From contig NZ_JAJEQX010000024.1 of NCBI RefSeq assembly GCF_020687545.1, positions 1 through 64,000 of the forward strand: DNA of 64,000 nucleotides, given 5' to 3'. A program made the translations under genes and the position numbers. Under the pieces are notes generated by a model. That model was not told where the DNA came from and made no database searches. It worked only from the letters and a program-made list of their open reading frames with translations. Source of the stretch: Ruminococcus turbiniformis. GTDB taxonomy: Bacteria; Bacillota; Clostridia; Lachnospirales; Lachnospiraceae. The number at the start of each line of letters is the position of its first letter. Positions within the stretch are counted from its first letter, which is position 1. This document shows, one piece after another, positions 1 to 8,012 of this stretch.

Positions 1-24
1 AGCGAGTAAACTCGCAAGTAGTAG

Positions 25-372
25 TCACTTAAGTGCGGTATCCCTGCTCCGGACTCGCAGTATCATAGTCCCGGACTTACGGTATCCGTTCCTCCGGAAC
101 AGGGGTACATTTTCATCGTAATATACAGTCATTAAACATGGAATACTCGAAAAGAATTCCAAGAAATCTTCAAAAATATCTTCATAAGGCATTAGTTCAA
201 GTGCATTATAAATAGAAAAACATGGTGCGTACTTATCTTTGCCACTAAAAAATTTTTGTAAAAATCCTTTTCCCGCTAAATTAGTATTTCTTACTATTTC
301 CCTTAATACGTTTGTATCTAAAAGTATCAGTTTATATGTGTTTTGTCCAATCTCCATTTTACTACCATCCAA
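25..372 (-). pseudogene. PIN-like domain protein, C-terminally truncated
   Basis: The N-terminal part (MEIGQNTYKLILLDTNVLRE) has the hydrophobic strand followed by LDTNV with the first conserved acidic residue of PIN-domain ribonucleases, the fold of VapC-type toxins. About 90 residues look genuine. The last 25 or so are encoded by the tandem repeat at 27-97 and look unrelated, and the later acidic residues of a PIN active site are not visible, so I read it as truncated. It ends just upstream of the ORF6N gene on the same strand, so the two could be co-transcribed. Whether it was a toxin or a phage-type PIN protein cannot be told from this piece. Confidence 0.5.
27..97. repeat. Three imperfect tandem units of 22-26 bp
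   Basis: Units lie at 27-52, 53-74 and 75-97. Each opens with ACT, carries a central GTATC and closes with TCCGG or CCCGG. The truncated PIN-like gene next door reads into this array, so the array probably marks a rearrangement join. A short palindrome (GCGAGT/ACTCGC, 2-15) sits just outside it. The function is unknown and the array may continue beyond the left edge. Confidence 0.5.
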
Positions 373-381
373 TTCTAAACA

Positions 382-1356
382 TTATTCCTCTGTTTCCAAC
401 TCTAAGCGCTGCAATATATCCTTAATTATCCCCGCATCTTGAATAAGGTTAATACCAAAACATTTTTTGCCTGCGTCTTTCAAGGATGCCCCCACATGAT
501 AGGCTGTTTCTCGGTCAAGAATTAAGAAACGGTCATGGAATACCTTCGTATATTTCACTTCTAAGGTCGGATACTGTGCATTGAAATTTTCTGTATCCGT
601 TTTCGTGAGCCTTGTCCGTTTCTGCGTGTAGATTGTCACAGACACATTTTCATTTTTCTTGGAAAGTAAATTCAATGTTCCCACATCCACATATCCGTCT
701 ATCAGTGTGATTTCCTTTTCTGCCTTTTGTATCAGGCTGACAATCAGGCTAAATGCATCATAAATCTGACCGTCAAAAAATACCTTTTGACTTGCTTCTT
801 CATGCTCGGATATGTACTCAAATATTTGCTCCAGTTTCTCATCGGTCTGTTTCTGGTATTCCAACTGCTTCAACTCCACATTGCTGATACGCTCAAAGAG
901 CAGAGCATTATTGGCGATAAAACGCCGCATCTCTACAAAGGCTCTCATAATACCGATACTTACATTTACGGCAACTTCACTGTGGAGGACACTTGCAAGC
1001 ATGGATATTCCCTGTTCGGTAAAAACATAAGGTAAAGTACGTCGTCCACCACGCCCATCTGTTCTTTCCGCATCTAATATTTTTGAAGTACCAATCTGGC
1101 ACTTCAAAATTTTATCTTCCTCTTTTGTAAGCTGAAAGCAAAAATCTTCTGGAAAGCGGTTTATATTTCTTTTTACAGCACGGTTTAACGCCTTTGTTTC
1201 AACCTGATATAGCATAGCCAAATCACTATCTATCATAACTTGCTGATTACGCACGACATAAATCATGCCTTTTAGATCATATCCTGTACTCTCAATATTC
1301 GATACAGATAAATCATTTTTTGCATCTGCCAAATCTGTCTTTTCTACTTCTGCCAT
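382..1356 (-). CDS. ORF6N (KilA-N-like) DNA-binding protein with HKD-like C-terminal domain
   Basis: 324 aa. Residues about 30-140 form an ORF6N domain (VMIDSDLAMLYQVETKALNR, then RFPEDFCFQL and the YVFTEQGISML segment), the DNA-binding module of phage antirepressor-like proteins. Residues about 200-320 form a second domain with HDRFLILD, an H-x-R-x4-D motif like a single phospholipase D HKD half-site. The start at 1356 is preferred over 1362 because AAAGGAG lies about 8 nt before it. Three copies of a dyad with arms TTTGAGGT/ACCTCAAA surround or lie inside the gene (1457, 1375 and 1082), suggesting autoregulation. The last 60 codons are repeated on the opposite strand at 20251-20432. The biochemical role is unknown; this architecture is common in mobile elements. 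Confidence 0.8.
   Translation of the reverse strand: MAEVEKTDLADAKNDLSVSNIESTGYDLKGMIYVVRNQQVMIDSDLAMLYQVETKALNRAVKRNINRFPEDFCFQLTKEEDKILKCQIGTSKILDAERTDGRGGRRTLPYVFTEQGISMLASVLHSEVAVNVSIGIMRAFVEMRRFIANNALLFERISNVELKQLEYQKQTDEKLEQIFEYISEHEEASQKVFFDGQIYDAFSLIVSLIQKAEKEITLIDGYVDVGTLNLLSKKNENVSVTIYTQKRTRLTKTDTENFNAQYPTLEVKYTKVFHDRFLILDRETAYHVGASLKDAGKKCFGINLIQDAGIIKDILQRLELETEE
1082..1108. promoter_or_regulatory. Intragenic operator-like dyad inside the ORF6N gene
   Basis: TTTGAAGT-N11-ACTTCAAA, arms 8 bp and spacer 11 bp. Over 29 bp (1081-1109) it matches the upstream dyad at 1374-1402 in 25 positions, and the arm changes are symmetric (G to A in one arm, C to T in the other), so the dyad is preserved. 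It lies at about codons 82-92. A repressor site inside its own gene could act as a roadblock or looping site; that role is inferred. Confidence 0.5.
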
Positions 1357-1374
1357 AGTCATTCTCCTTTATTT

Positions 1375-1401
1375 TTTGAGGTGCCAATTTGGCACCTCAA
1401 A
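1375..1401. promoter_or_regulatory. Operator-like dyad immediately upstream of the ORF6N gene
   Basis: A perfect dyad TTTGAGGT-N11-ACCTCAAA, extended by one T/A pair on each side (14-bp arms at 1374-1387 and 1389-1402). It ends 18 bp before the ORF6N start, where a promoter or the ribosome binding site would be blocked. It is probably the binding site of the gene's own product or a partner. Confidence 0.6.
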
Positions 1402-1456
1402 ATAATGACAAACTTGAAATCATCAACTGCGATACTAAGTTCTATGTACTATCTGC

Positions 1457-1483
1457 TTTGAGGTAACAACCTTTGACCTCAAA
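1457..1483. promoter_or_regulatory. Second upstream operator-like dyad
   Basis: TTTGAGGT (1457-1464) and ACCTCAAA (1476-1483) with the same 11-bp spacer as the dyad at 1375, but an unrelated spacer sequence. Conservation of the arms and not of the spacer is what a dimeric DNA-binding protein site predicts. The centres of the two upstream sites are 82 bp apart. Confidence 0.55.
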
Positions 1484-1547
1484 CGCCTTTTCCCGATAGA
1501 TCCATTATACCATGTAGCAGGGTTTTTACCACACAAATCCGTAAGGA

Positions 1548-1575
1548 AGAAGGGCAATCTTTTGACTGCCCTTCT
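1548..1575 (-). terminator. Hairpin after the integrase gene
   Basis: AGAAGGGCA (1548-1556) pairs with TGCCCTTCT (1567-1575), directly after the integrase stop on the minus strand. There is no clear T-run after the stem, so it may be a weak terminator or only a 3' stabilising hairpin. Confidence 0.45.
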
Positions 1576-1578
1576 CAA

Positions 1579-2517
1579 TTATAAATTCTTTGCTAGTGAT
1601 TTTAATAACGCCGCCATCTCTGGATTGGCAAGCAGCTTTAAAAGCATCTCTTTGTCGGATTGTGACGCTTCGGGTACGGTTTCCGCCTGCACTTTCTCTG
1701 TCGGCGTCTGACCTTTGCCCTGATAAAACTGTTCCTCAAAACGCTGTGCATTGAGTCGTCTGTCATCGTCTATGATATGCGAATATACATCTGCCACCAT
1801 CTTGACCTGTGCATGTCCAGAGTCGCCCTGCACAGATTTCATATCACCGCCATTCAATTTCAACTTATAGGTAATACTGGAATGGCGGAAGCTGTGGAAC
1901 ACAACGGGCGGCAGGTCATTATCGTCAATCAGTTTTTTTAATGCCCGATTGATAACCTGTCCTTCTATCGGTCTGCCGCAGGAAGAAGCAAATACCAGAT
2001 TATAGTCTGTATATTCCTCTCCAAACAGTTCTTTGAGATTTTCAATTTCCTCAAATCGTTTCTGAAGCATCTCTGCAACCGTTTTCGGCAGGAACACCTT
2101 CCTCACGCTCGTCTTGGTTTTCGGTTCTTTCAGTACCAATGCGGTGTGGGTGCTTGATAAAGCAGGCGGAAATTTGAACACTACGCCTTTCCCGTTCAGT
2201 TTTTCCAAAGCGTCACGGTTTACTCTCTGGAGTTCTTTATTAACGAAAATATTAGCTTTTCCATTCTTAATGCTGTTCTCCGATATATCAATACAATCCC
2301 AAGTCAAGCCAAGCATTTCTCCCATACGAAGTGAGCAGGAGAATGCAAGGTTTAACGCCAACGCAAGCATATCATCATCGCATAGCTCCAACGCCTTAAA
2401 AAGCGTTTCAACCGTCCAAATATCACGTTGCTTGTGTTCCTCTTTAGGAAGTGTCGCATGGTTGTTTTTAACATCATCAATCACTCGCATACTGCCGCAA
2501 TTATTACAGCTGTTCAA
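1579..2517 (-). pseudogene. Tyrosine recombinase (integrase), catalytic domain only
   Basis: 312 residues cover the C-terminal catalytic domain of a phage/ICE-type integrase: the first Arg in SLRMGEMLGLTWD, the H-x-x-R box in FHSFRHSS, GHAQV near the third His/Trp position and the nucleophile Tyr in ADVYSHI. The N-terminal SAM-like core-binding domain and arm-binding domain are missing. The open frame stops at about 2500, where the sequence changes to the tail of an ABC permease on the other strand. The catalytic residues are intact, but without the N-terminal domains the protein is unlikely to recombine. It is probably a deletion remnant of an integrative element. Confidence 0.75.
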
Positions 2518-2686
2518 ATTATCAGGAGAAGTTGTTCAAGATGGTTCTTTAACTCCTTATTGGCCTAGCAGAATATTGTATGCTGTGGTTGCTATTGGAC
2601 TTTTGTTTCTGAACTTATATCTGGTAAATAAGCAGCCAGATTACAACAAGAAAGGATGGTGTAAACATGGGAATAAAGGTAAGTAA
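2496..2686 (+). pseudogene. C-terminal tail of an ABC-type permease
   Basis: Only the last 60 or so residues remain. They contain one hydrophobic helix (ILYAVVAIGLLFLNLYLV) followed by a basic tail. The stop overlaps the start of an ABC ATPase at 2667, the usual order and overlap for a two-component ABC exporter, which supports the reading. The upstream part was replaced by the integrase sequence. Confidence 0.5.
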
Positions 2687-3062
2687 TTTAGTAATGGAAT
2701 ATAAGAAAGGTGTAAAAAGCCTGGATCATGTAAATTTGAATATTGATCACGGGATATATGGTCTTTTAGGAGAAAATGGGGCCGGAAAAACTACATTGAT
2801 GAAAATTTTAGTAACACTGCTTACTCCCACTTCTGGAACAGCAGAAATAAACGGACTTACTGTTGAACCGAAAAACTTTGAAACCATCAAAAAACAAATT
2901 GGATATTTACCGCAAGAGTTTGGTCTGTACCCGAACCTTACAGTCCGTGAGTCTTTGGAATATGTCGGAATTATGTCCGGCGTGCAGTTTATGAAATCAC
3001 TGCAATCGAAGATGTTTATACTTTGGACGGAACGCTCCGCTACTCTGCCGGAGAGGTGGTAG
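2667..3062 (+). pseudogene. ABC transporter ATP-binding protein, N-terminal fragment
   Basis: Residues 1-106 are a normal start of an ABC-2-type ATPase: Walker A GENGAGKTT and the Q-loop in IGYLPQEFGL. After about residue 106 (near 2985) the sequence changes to unrelated DNA in another frame, and the signature, Walker B and H-loop are missing. The remaining codons up to 3062 are read out of frame through Cna-B-domain DNA. The gene is therefore inactive. Together with the permease tail before it, it records a lost export pair. Confidence 0.75.
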
Positions 3063-3949
3063 CGACAATCACCACAGGTACAGACGGCACTGCTACAGGC
3101 GAACCGTTGTACCTCGGCAAATTTGAAATCAAAGAAACCAAAGCGCCGCACGGCATGGCGCTCAATCCCGAACCGCAGACCGTGGAACTTGTCTACGCCG
3201 GACAGGAAGTGGAAATCACATCCGTCTCCTCCGCATTCTATAACGAGCGCCAGCGTGTGCAGATTGACCTTTCCAAAGTATTGGAACAGGACGAGAAGTT
3301 CGGTATCGGACAGAACGGCGAAATCCTCTCGGTACAGTTCGGCTTGTATGCAGCCGAGGATATCACAGCGGCAGACGGCATGGCTATCCCGAAGGACGGT
3401 CTCATTGAAATTGCTTCCTGCGATGAAAACGGAAAAGCTGTTTTTGCAACAGATCTCCCGGTGGGTGCAAAGCTCTATGTGAAGGAATACAGCACAGACG
3501 AGCATTACCTCATCAGCGATGAAATCTATCCTGTGGAATTTGCCTATGCAGGACAGGAAACGGCAGTCGTGAATATCTCCGTAAATGACGGTCAGCCGAT
3601 GGAGAACAAGCTTATCAGAGGCTCAGTCATCGGCAAGAAGATTGACGAGGACGGCTTTGCCATCTGCGGCGCCATCTTCGGATTGTTTAAGGCAGACGAA
3701 ACGGAATTTACTGAGGATACCGCTATTCTTACCGCCGAGTCCAATGAAATCGGCGTGTTCGGATTTGAAAATGTACCGTTTGGAAATTGGATAATCCGTG
3801 AACTAAAAGCTGCCCCGGCATTTGTATTGAACGAAACGACCTACCCGGTGACCATCTCTGAAAACGAAGAAATCGTAGAGATTGAGATTGAAAACCGCTT
3901 TATTGTGGGCAGCGTACAGACCACAAAGGTGGATGCCCAGCAGAAATGA
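2985..3949 (+). pseudogene. SpaA/Cna-B-type pilin or surface protein, internal fragment
   Basis: About 320 residues of repeated Cna-B/SpaA-type beta-sandwich domains. The recurring pattern is a glycine-rich strand, an E in KETKAPHG, YVKEYS or IRELKAAP, and a terminal VEL/VEF/VEI strand, as in isopeptide-forming pilins. The frame opens with IEDVYTLDGTLRYSAG, typical of the inside of such a protein, so the signal peptide is missing. It ends at 3949 without a sortase signal because the sequence joins to a VirD4 fragment. Such proteins are carried by conjugative elements of Clostridia. Confidence 0.7.
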
Positions 3950-4641
3950 TGTTCTCCGCCTCCCGTTCAAGGCGATTGCAGATCGTGCCGATCATCCAGT
4001 CCTTTTCTCAGCTTGAAAAGAACTACGGCAAGGAAGGTGCGGAAATTATCATAGACAATACCCAGCTCACCATCTTCGGCGGCTTTGCTCCTCAAAGCAC
4101 TTCTGCGGAAACCCTGTCCAAAGCCTTGGGCAGCCGAACTGTCATGTCCGGTTCGGTATCAAGAAGCAAGAACGATCCGTCCGAATCGCTGCAGATGATA
4201 GAACGGCCGCTGATGACGCCGGATGAATTAAAGAGTATGCCCAAAGGGCAGTTTGTGGTGATGAAAACAGGCTTCTACCCGATGAAGGTAAAGCTGAAAC
4301 TGTTCTTCAAATGGGGCATTCAGTTTGATGAGAAGAATCCCTACGCCGTTGCCGATCAGGGAAACCGCAAGGTGGAGTATGCCTCGAAGAAGGACATTAT
4401 GGACGGCATCGTGAAGAAATACCGTCTTGACCTGTTAGCGCCGCCCGAACCTGCAGACGAAGGCAATGCATCCGGCGGTCAGGATCAGGCGAAGGACGAA
4501 AGCAGCCAACCACAGACGAAAAAACAGCAGACAAGGGATAAGAAGAAAACAGGCGGATCAAATCTGCAGACTTCCCCAAGAGCTCGCAGGACTCCGCCTC
4601 AAGAACCAAAGCCGGAGGTGAGTGCCAATGGGCAGACTTGA
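3946..4641 (+). pseudogene. VirD4/TraG-type coupling protein, C-terminal half
   Basis: Begins inside the ATPase domain (SASRSRRLQIVPIIQSFSQL, then FGGFAPQSTSAETLSKALGS) and runs to a natural, charged, Pro-rich C-terminus. This matches the end of VirD4-type coupling ATPases from Tn916/CTn-like elements, which pump relaxosome DNA into the type IV channel. Walker A and the transmembrane N-terminus are absent, so it cannot work. A small HTH gene starts just inside its 3' end, an arrangement common in clostridial conjugative elements. Confidence 0.75.
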
Positions 4642-4840
4642 TAAGCTATACAAAACCGATGTGCCGCATCGGGCAAAGCTCGTGTATATCTATCTCCATG
4701 ACCGCATGGATAAGGAGCGAAAGGCGTGGCCGGGGCTAAACACTATCGCCTCCCACCTCTCACTCTCCCGTTCCACTGTTAAACGAGCCGTCAAGGGAGA
4801 ACTATGCCTAAACAGTGGACTGAGGGGCGGTTCATTTTGA
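4628..4840 (+). pseudogene. Small helix-turn-helix protein, truncated
   Basis: MGRLDKLYKTDVPHRAKLVY starts a winged-helix/HTH protein typically found directly after virD4 in clostridial conjugative elements. The recognition segment LNTIASHLSLSRSTVKRAVK is intact. After that residue the frame ends early with a sequence unlike this family, so the C-terminal half seems lost. It overlaps the end of the VirD4 fragment by 14 bp. Confidence 0.6.
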
Positions 4841-4940
4841 CCCGCCTTGAAGTACCCACTTTAAGAGAGAATACAGCAGAAAGAGAAAACACAGACTATT
4901 TGCTGTTACTCCTCTGTTAATGTTTTTCTCATAAAATATT

Positions 4941-4989
4941 TTGACAAGTCAAATTAAAGCTCGACTTATCAAATTGTTTCTGCTATAAT
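4941..4989 (+). promoter_or_regulatory. Promoter and 20-bp-spaced direct repeats before the XRE gene
   Basis: The -10 is TATAAT (4984-4989). At 17 bp spacing the -35 is TCGACT (4961-4966). Two related 15-mers start exactly 20 bp apart, TTGACAAGTCAAATT at 4941 and TCGACTTATCAAATT at 4961; the second covers the -35. This is the expected layout if the XRE protein encoded next represses its own operon. The operator role is inferred. Confidence 0.6.
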
Positions 4990-5018
4990 AAATATATTCT
5001 GTTTATGAGGTGAACAAA

Positions 5019-5246
5019 ATGGCGGTTCAGTACAATAAGCTTTGGAAGCTGCTGATAGATAAAAAGATAAAGCCTTCTGCTTTGTCGAAAATGACAGGGA
5101 TTGCCCCCTCTACTATGGCGAAGATGGACAGGGGTGAATATGTGGCTCTTTCCGTACTGGAACGGATCTGCCTGACTCTGGATTGCGACATCGGCGATGT
5201 GGTTGAGATCGTAAAAGAACCCGAGGACGGGGGTGAAAACATATGA
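5019..5246 (+). CDS. XRE/Cro-family repressor
   Basis: 75 aa, almost all one helix-turn-helix domain: PSALSKMTGIAPSTMAKMDR is the HTH and LDCDIGDVVEIV the closing helix, as in the small YozG/XRE regulators of Firmicutes. The ATG at 5019 is chosen over the GTG at 5010 because GAGGTG (5007-5012) lies 6-8 nt before it. The stop overlaps the next start in an ATGA, so the two are translationally coupled. It probably controls this two-gene operon through the direct repeats at 4941-4975. Confidence 0.8.
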   Translation: MAVQYNKLWKLLIDKKIKPSALSKMTGIAPSTMAKMDRGEYVALSVLERICLTLDCDIGDVVEIVKEPEDGGENI

Positions 5247-6658
5247 AACATCATTTTGTTTTTAACAAGCCGGCGATTCACTTTATCCTTTTGGTCGGCA
5301 TTTTCACTTTTGTCTTTTTAGGTGCGGAATATCTGTTTGTCAATATGATCTCCCTGTCGGTGACGGAAGGGAAAACCGTCATTGCCCAGAACTATGCGCT
5401 GGGCGCCAGCGCCGTCGGCTTTTTCCTGTATCCGGCCATGGAACGCTGGGTTGGAAGGCGCTATAAAAGCGGACTGACCTTTATCCTGGCGCTGGGTGCG
5501 ATTATCTGTACCTTCATTGTCCAGCAGCATATCTCCTATGCGGCGACTATGACAGCAGGGATGGTGCTGTTTCTGCTGCTGGGCGTTTTCGGCAGCGCCG
5601 TCCACTATCTGGCTTCCGTCACCATAGACGGCGACAATGCATTGGCACGGCTGGCGGGGATCGCCTACGCTCTGGGAATTCTGCTCCAGTATGCAAACAA
5701 CAACCTTGTCAACCTGGAGGTTGCGGAGGCGGCGTTTCTTTCGGTATTCCTGGCGGCTCTGAGCCTGCTGGTCATCCGAACGAGACAGGCCGGCCAAAGC
5801 CGCATCGAAATGACGGAGACTGCGGCTTTGTCCTCAAAATCAGAAACAGACATTTCCCTCACCCGGAAAAAACGGACGGCGGGCATTATGCTGGCGCTGC
5901 TGGTAGTGCTGATGGCCTGCGTGTTCAGCACACTGGACAATGCCGTGACCCTCCGCCATGCGGGCGGGACGGATATCGGGCAGTGGCCCCGCCTGCTGCT
6001 GGCATTCAGCGGCCTCGCCGCAGGCTTTGTCTTCGATATCCGTAAGCGGAAGTATATGGGGCTTATTATGTACTGCGTGATGATGATGTCGGTTCTGTCC
6101 ATTGTGGTACTGAACCTGGGCGCTCCGTTCCTGATTGGACTGGTGGTCTTTTACCTGTCCTCGGGCTTTTTCGTTGTCTTTTTCACAGCGGGCTTTATGG
6201 AGCTTTCCCGGCATATGCGCCTGCCGTCGCTGTGGGCGGGCATGGGCCGCGCCATGAATAACGTGAGCGCCGCCCTGATCGCCAGCGGATCGGTGGCGCT
6301 GCTGTCCACCGGCAACAGCCTGGCCGCCATTGCCATCGCCCTGGTGCTGTTCGTGGCGGTCAGCGTTGTTATGGCTGTGTATACCGCCCGCATGAACGCC
6401 GTCAAAGAACCCAAGGAGCCGCCTGCTTCCCAAAAGTCGGACGAAGAGCGCAGGGAGGCGTTCATCGCAAAATACGGGCTGACCGAACGGGAATGGGATG
6501 TATTTTCCCAGATGATTTCCTCGGACAGCAGCGCCCAGGAGATAGCCGACTGCCTGTTCCTTTCCAAGCGGACGGTGGAACGGCATATCTCCGCCCTGTA
6601 CGAAAAGACAGGCGCAAAATCCCGCATCACTATGTACCTGCTTTACCGCAACGATTAA
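5243..6658 (+). CDS. Membrane-integrated LuxR-type transcriptional regulator
   Basis: 471 aa. Residues about 10-380 contain roughly 12 hydrophobic segments in two groups separated by a polar linker near residue 190, like an MFS transporter. The C-terminus (about 405-471) is a LuxR/GerE HTH: LTEREWDVFSQMISSDSSAQ, then EIADCLFLSKRTVERHISAL. Such one-component membrane regulators are best known from gut Eggerthellaceae but also occur in Clostridia. They are thought to sense a small molecule with the membrane part and bind DNA from the membrane. It overlaps the XRE gene by 4 bp and is followed by a strong terminator. The ligand is unknown; plausible targets are the surface-protein genes downstream. 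Confidence 0.8.
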   Translation: MKHHFVFNKPAIHFILLVGIFTFVFLGAEYLFVNMISLSVTEGKTVIAQNYALGASAVGFFLYPAMERWVGRRYKSGLTFILALGAIICTFIVQQHISYAATMTAGMVLFLLLGVFGSAVHYLASVTIDGDNALARLAGIAYALGILLQYANNNLVNLEVAEAAFLSVFLAALSLLVIRTRQAGQSRIEMTETAALSSKSETDISLTRKKRTAGIMLALLVVLMACVFSTLDNAVTLRHAGGTDIGQWPRLLLAFSGLAAGFVFDIRKRKYMGLIMYCVMMMSVLSIVVLNLGAPFLIGLVVFYLSSGFFVVFFTAGFMELSRHMRLPSLWAGMGRAMNNVSAALIASGSVALLSTGNSLAAIAIALVLFVAVSVVMAVYTARMNAVKEPKEPPASQKSDEERREAFIAKYGLTEREWDVFSQMISSDSSAQEIADCLFLSKRTVERHISALYEKTGAKSRITMYLLYRND

Positions 6659-6669
6659 CATACTGGCTG

Positions 6670-6706
6670 ACACCCTGCTTTCTCTCCGGAGAGGCAGGGT
6701 GTTTTT
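6670..6706 (+). terminator. Rho-independent terminator of the XRE-LuxR operon
   Basis: Stem ACACCCTGC (6670-6678) with GCAGGGTGT (6694-6702), followed by TTTT. It starts 11 bp after the stop codon. Confidence 0.85.
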
Positions 6707-7330
6707 GTGTGCGGTAACGAATTGTCCTGATGAAAAATATCGTTTTCCCCATCTGAAAAATGAAATTTACGCCATTCGGCATCCGCGAAAGGAAAAATCA
6801 GGAAAGAAAAGCACACCTCATCCCCTACTTGGAACGATTAGAAGTTATGCATATATAAAGCCTCAAAATAGTTGCTTTGATTTATATAATATGCACAAGT
6901 GGCGGTTGACCGCCATCGGTTTTTTGAAAAATGGCGGTTCACCGCCACCTGTTTTGATACGATTGGCGGGGTTTACGCATAGACAATCCGGCCTCTTTTC
7001 ACCTAAAATGAGGACTTGGGAATCTACTTCTTCCCGGCGTCCGCCACGATTCCCCAAAGAAGGGATTGCTTTTGGGGAGGAAGCGCCGGGAAAGATTATT
7101 GCCGAATGCAGAGCAGACGGAACAGACGTCTCCCTTTCCATAACGGCGGAGGAAAAAGCGTTTGGAACTGAACTGACGATTTCACTGCGCCGCCCCTGCG
7201 ATGGAATGCCAAAGCAAAATGATACTGCTTTTCGGAATCTTGCCGTGTGACTGATGGGTCGGCACTGCGGTGATGTGCAGGAGAAGTTCTCCGCTCTGTA
7301 TGGCGATTAAAACGAAAGGAGGGAAACGGA
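6707..7330. other. Gene-free stretch between regulator and small-protein genes
   Basis: About 620 bp without a gene I can support. It contains the double palindrome at 6899-6948 and an isolated TATAAT (6885-6890) without a good -35. The long open frame across it (6699-7250) has no ribosome binding site and no recognisable domain, though its last 60 codons have protein-like composition and may be the tail of a decayed gene. Confidence 0.4.
6899..6948. repeat. Nested palindrome, 18-bp arms, each arm itself palindromic
   Basis: The left arm (6899-6916) contains GGCGGT-TG-ACCGCC; the right arm (6931-6948) contains GGCGGT-TC-ACCGCC. The arms also pair with each other over 16 of 18 positions around a T/A-rich loop. 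It can therefore form one long hairpin or two small ones. It could be a pair of protein-binding sites or a mobile REP-like hairpin. Confidence 0.7.
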
Positions 7331-7675
7331 ATGCGTCAGGTGAAAAGGCTCCTTCCCTATGTCCGGCGGTATGTGCAGATGGCTGTTTACGATGTGCTGG
7401 ACGCGGAGGGGGCGGAATACTGGAAGAATGAAAGCGGCGCGGTGGTCGCCCGGCTTTCGGTTTACGGGAACGTCAGCACCTTCAGCCTTTCGGCGGAGAT
7501 ATGCGACACGGGAACCGGACTGACGGTTTCCGTAAGTGATCCCTGTCCCGGCCTGTCGGCCAAGGGAGAGGAACGGGCGGTGACCGCCGTAGCCGATATG
7601 GTCGCCCAGTACCTTGAGAACGAGCTGATGATCAACCGCCGCTGTTTCGTGCAGGATCGGCATTATGCTGTGTAA
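7331..7675 (+). CDS. Hypothetical protein, 114 aa
   Basis: A strong ribosome binding site (AAAGGAGGG, about 8 nt before the ATG) supports translation. The protein has a basic N-terminal helix, a beta-rich centre (SVYGNVSTFSLSAEI) and an amphipathic C-terminal helix ending QYLENELMINRRC. There is no signal peptide and no domain I recognise. The stop overlaps the start of a small zinc-ribbon gene by 11 bp. It lies upstream of the surface-protein genes and may belong to that module. Confidence 0.6.
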   Translation: MRQVKRLLPYVRRYVQMAVYDVLDAEGAEYWKNESGAVVARLSVYGNVSTFSLSAEICDTGTGLTVSVSDPCPGLSAKGEERAVTAVADMVAQYLENELMINRRCFVQDRHYAV

Positions 7676-7850
7676 GGAACAGCGGCCGGCCCCAAGCGTG
7701 AAATTCTGTCCGAAATGCAGGGCGCCGCTCTCCCGCAGAGCGCTCCAGTGCGATAAAGGGCAAAACGCCGTCTATATCGTTCTGCTGGTCTCCTGCGGCG
7801 TACTGGGAATACTGGACTGCAGGCGGAAAAAGGTGGTGGTCGAGGAATAA
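7665..7850 (+). CDS. Small zinc-ribbon-like membrane protein, 61 aa
   Basis: Residues 14-29 have CPKC and a third Cys (ALQC), half of a zinc ribbon. Residues 35-50 (VYIVLLVSCGVLGILD) form one hydrophobic segment, followed by a basic tail. It overlaps the 114-aa gene by 11 bp and has no clear ribosome binding site of its own, so it may depend on translational coupling. The function is unknown and the protein could be a remnant. Confidence 0.4.
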   Translation: MLCKEQRPAPSVKFCPKCRAPLSRRALQCDKGQNAVYIVLLVSCGVLGILDCRRKKVVVEE

Positions 7851-7939
7851 GGCTGAGAGATAAAACAAAACCGGCAAAAGCGCCTGCAGGCGGGGCTTCA
7901 TGCAAAACCTGTCCCAGGCAGCCGGCAGGAAAAATTTTT

Positions 7940-7980
7940 AGAAGGGGCGCCCCTTCTATCCTTTGCTTACACCAAAGGAT
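7940..7980. promoter_or_regulatory. Two adjoining perfect hairpins in the leader of the first surface-protein gene
   Basis: AGAAGGGGCGCCCCTTCT (7940-7957) is a perfect 18-bp palindrome. It is followed without a gap by ATCCTTTG (7958-7965), a 7-nt loop and CAAAGGAT (7973-7980). The pair ends 32 bp before the ATG at 8013. There is no T-run, so it does not look like a plain terminator. It may be a regulator site or an mRNA structure. Confidence 0.55.
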
Positions 7981-8012
7981 AAACAATCTTATTTGACAAG
8001 GAGGAAACAATC

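Noticed and set aside
5840..6673. Long minus-strand open frame over the LuxR-type gene
   Set aside because: It is the antisense of a G+C-rich membrane-protein gene and has His/Gln-rich low-complexity composition and no start signals.
6699..7250. 183-codon open frame after the LuxR-type gene
   Set aside because: It begins in a terminator, has no ribosome binding site and runs through the nested palindrome. Only the last third is protein-like.
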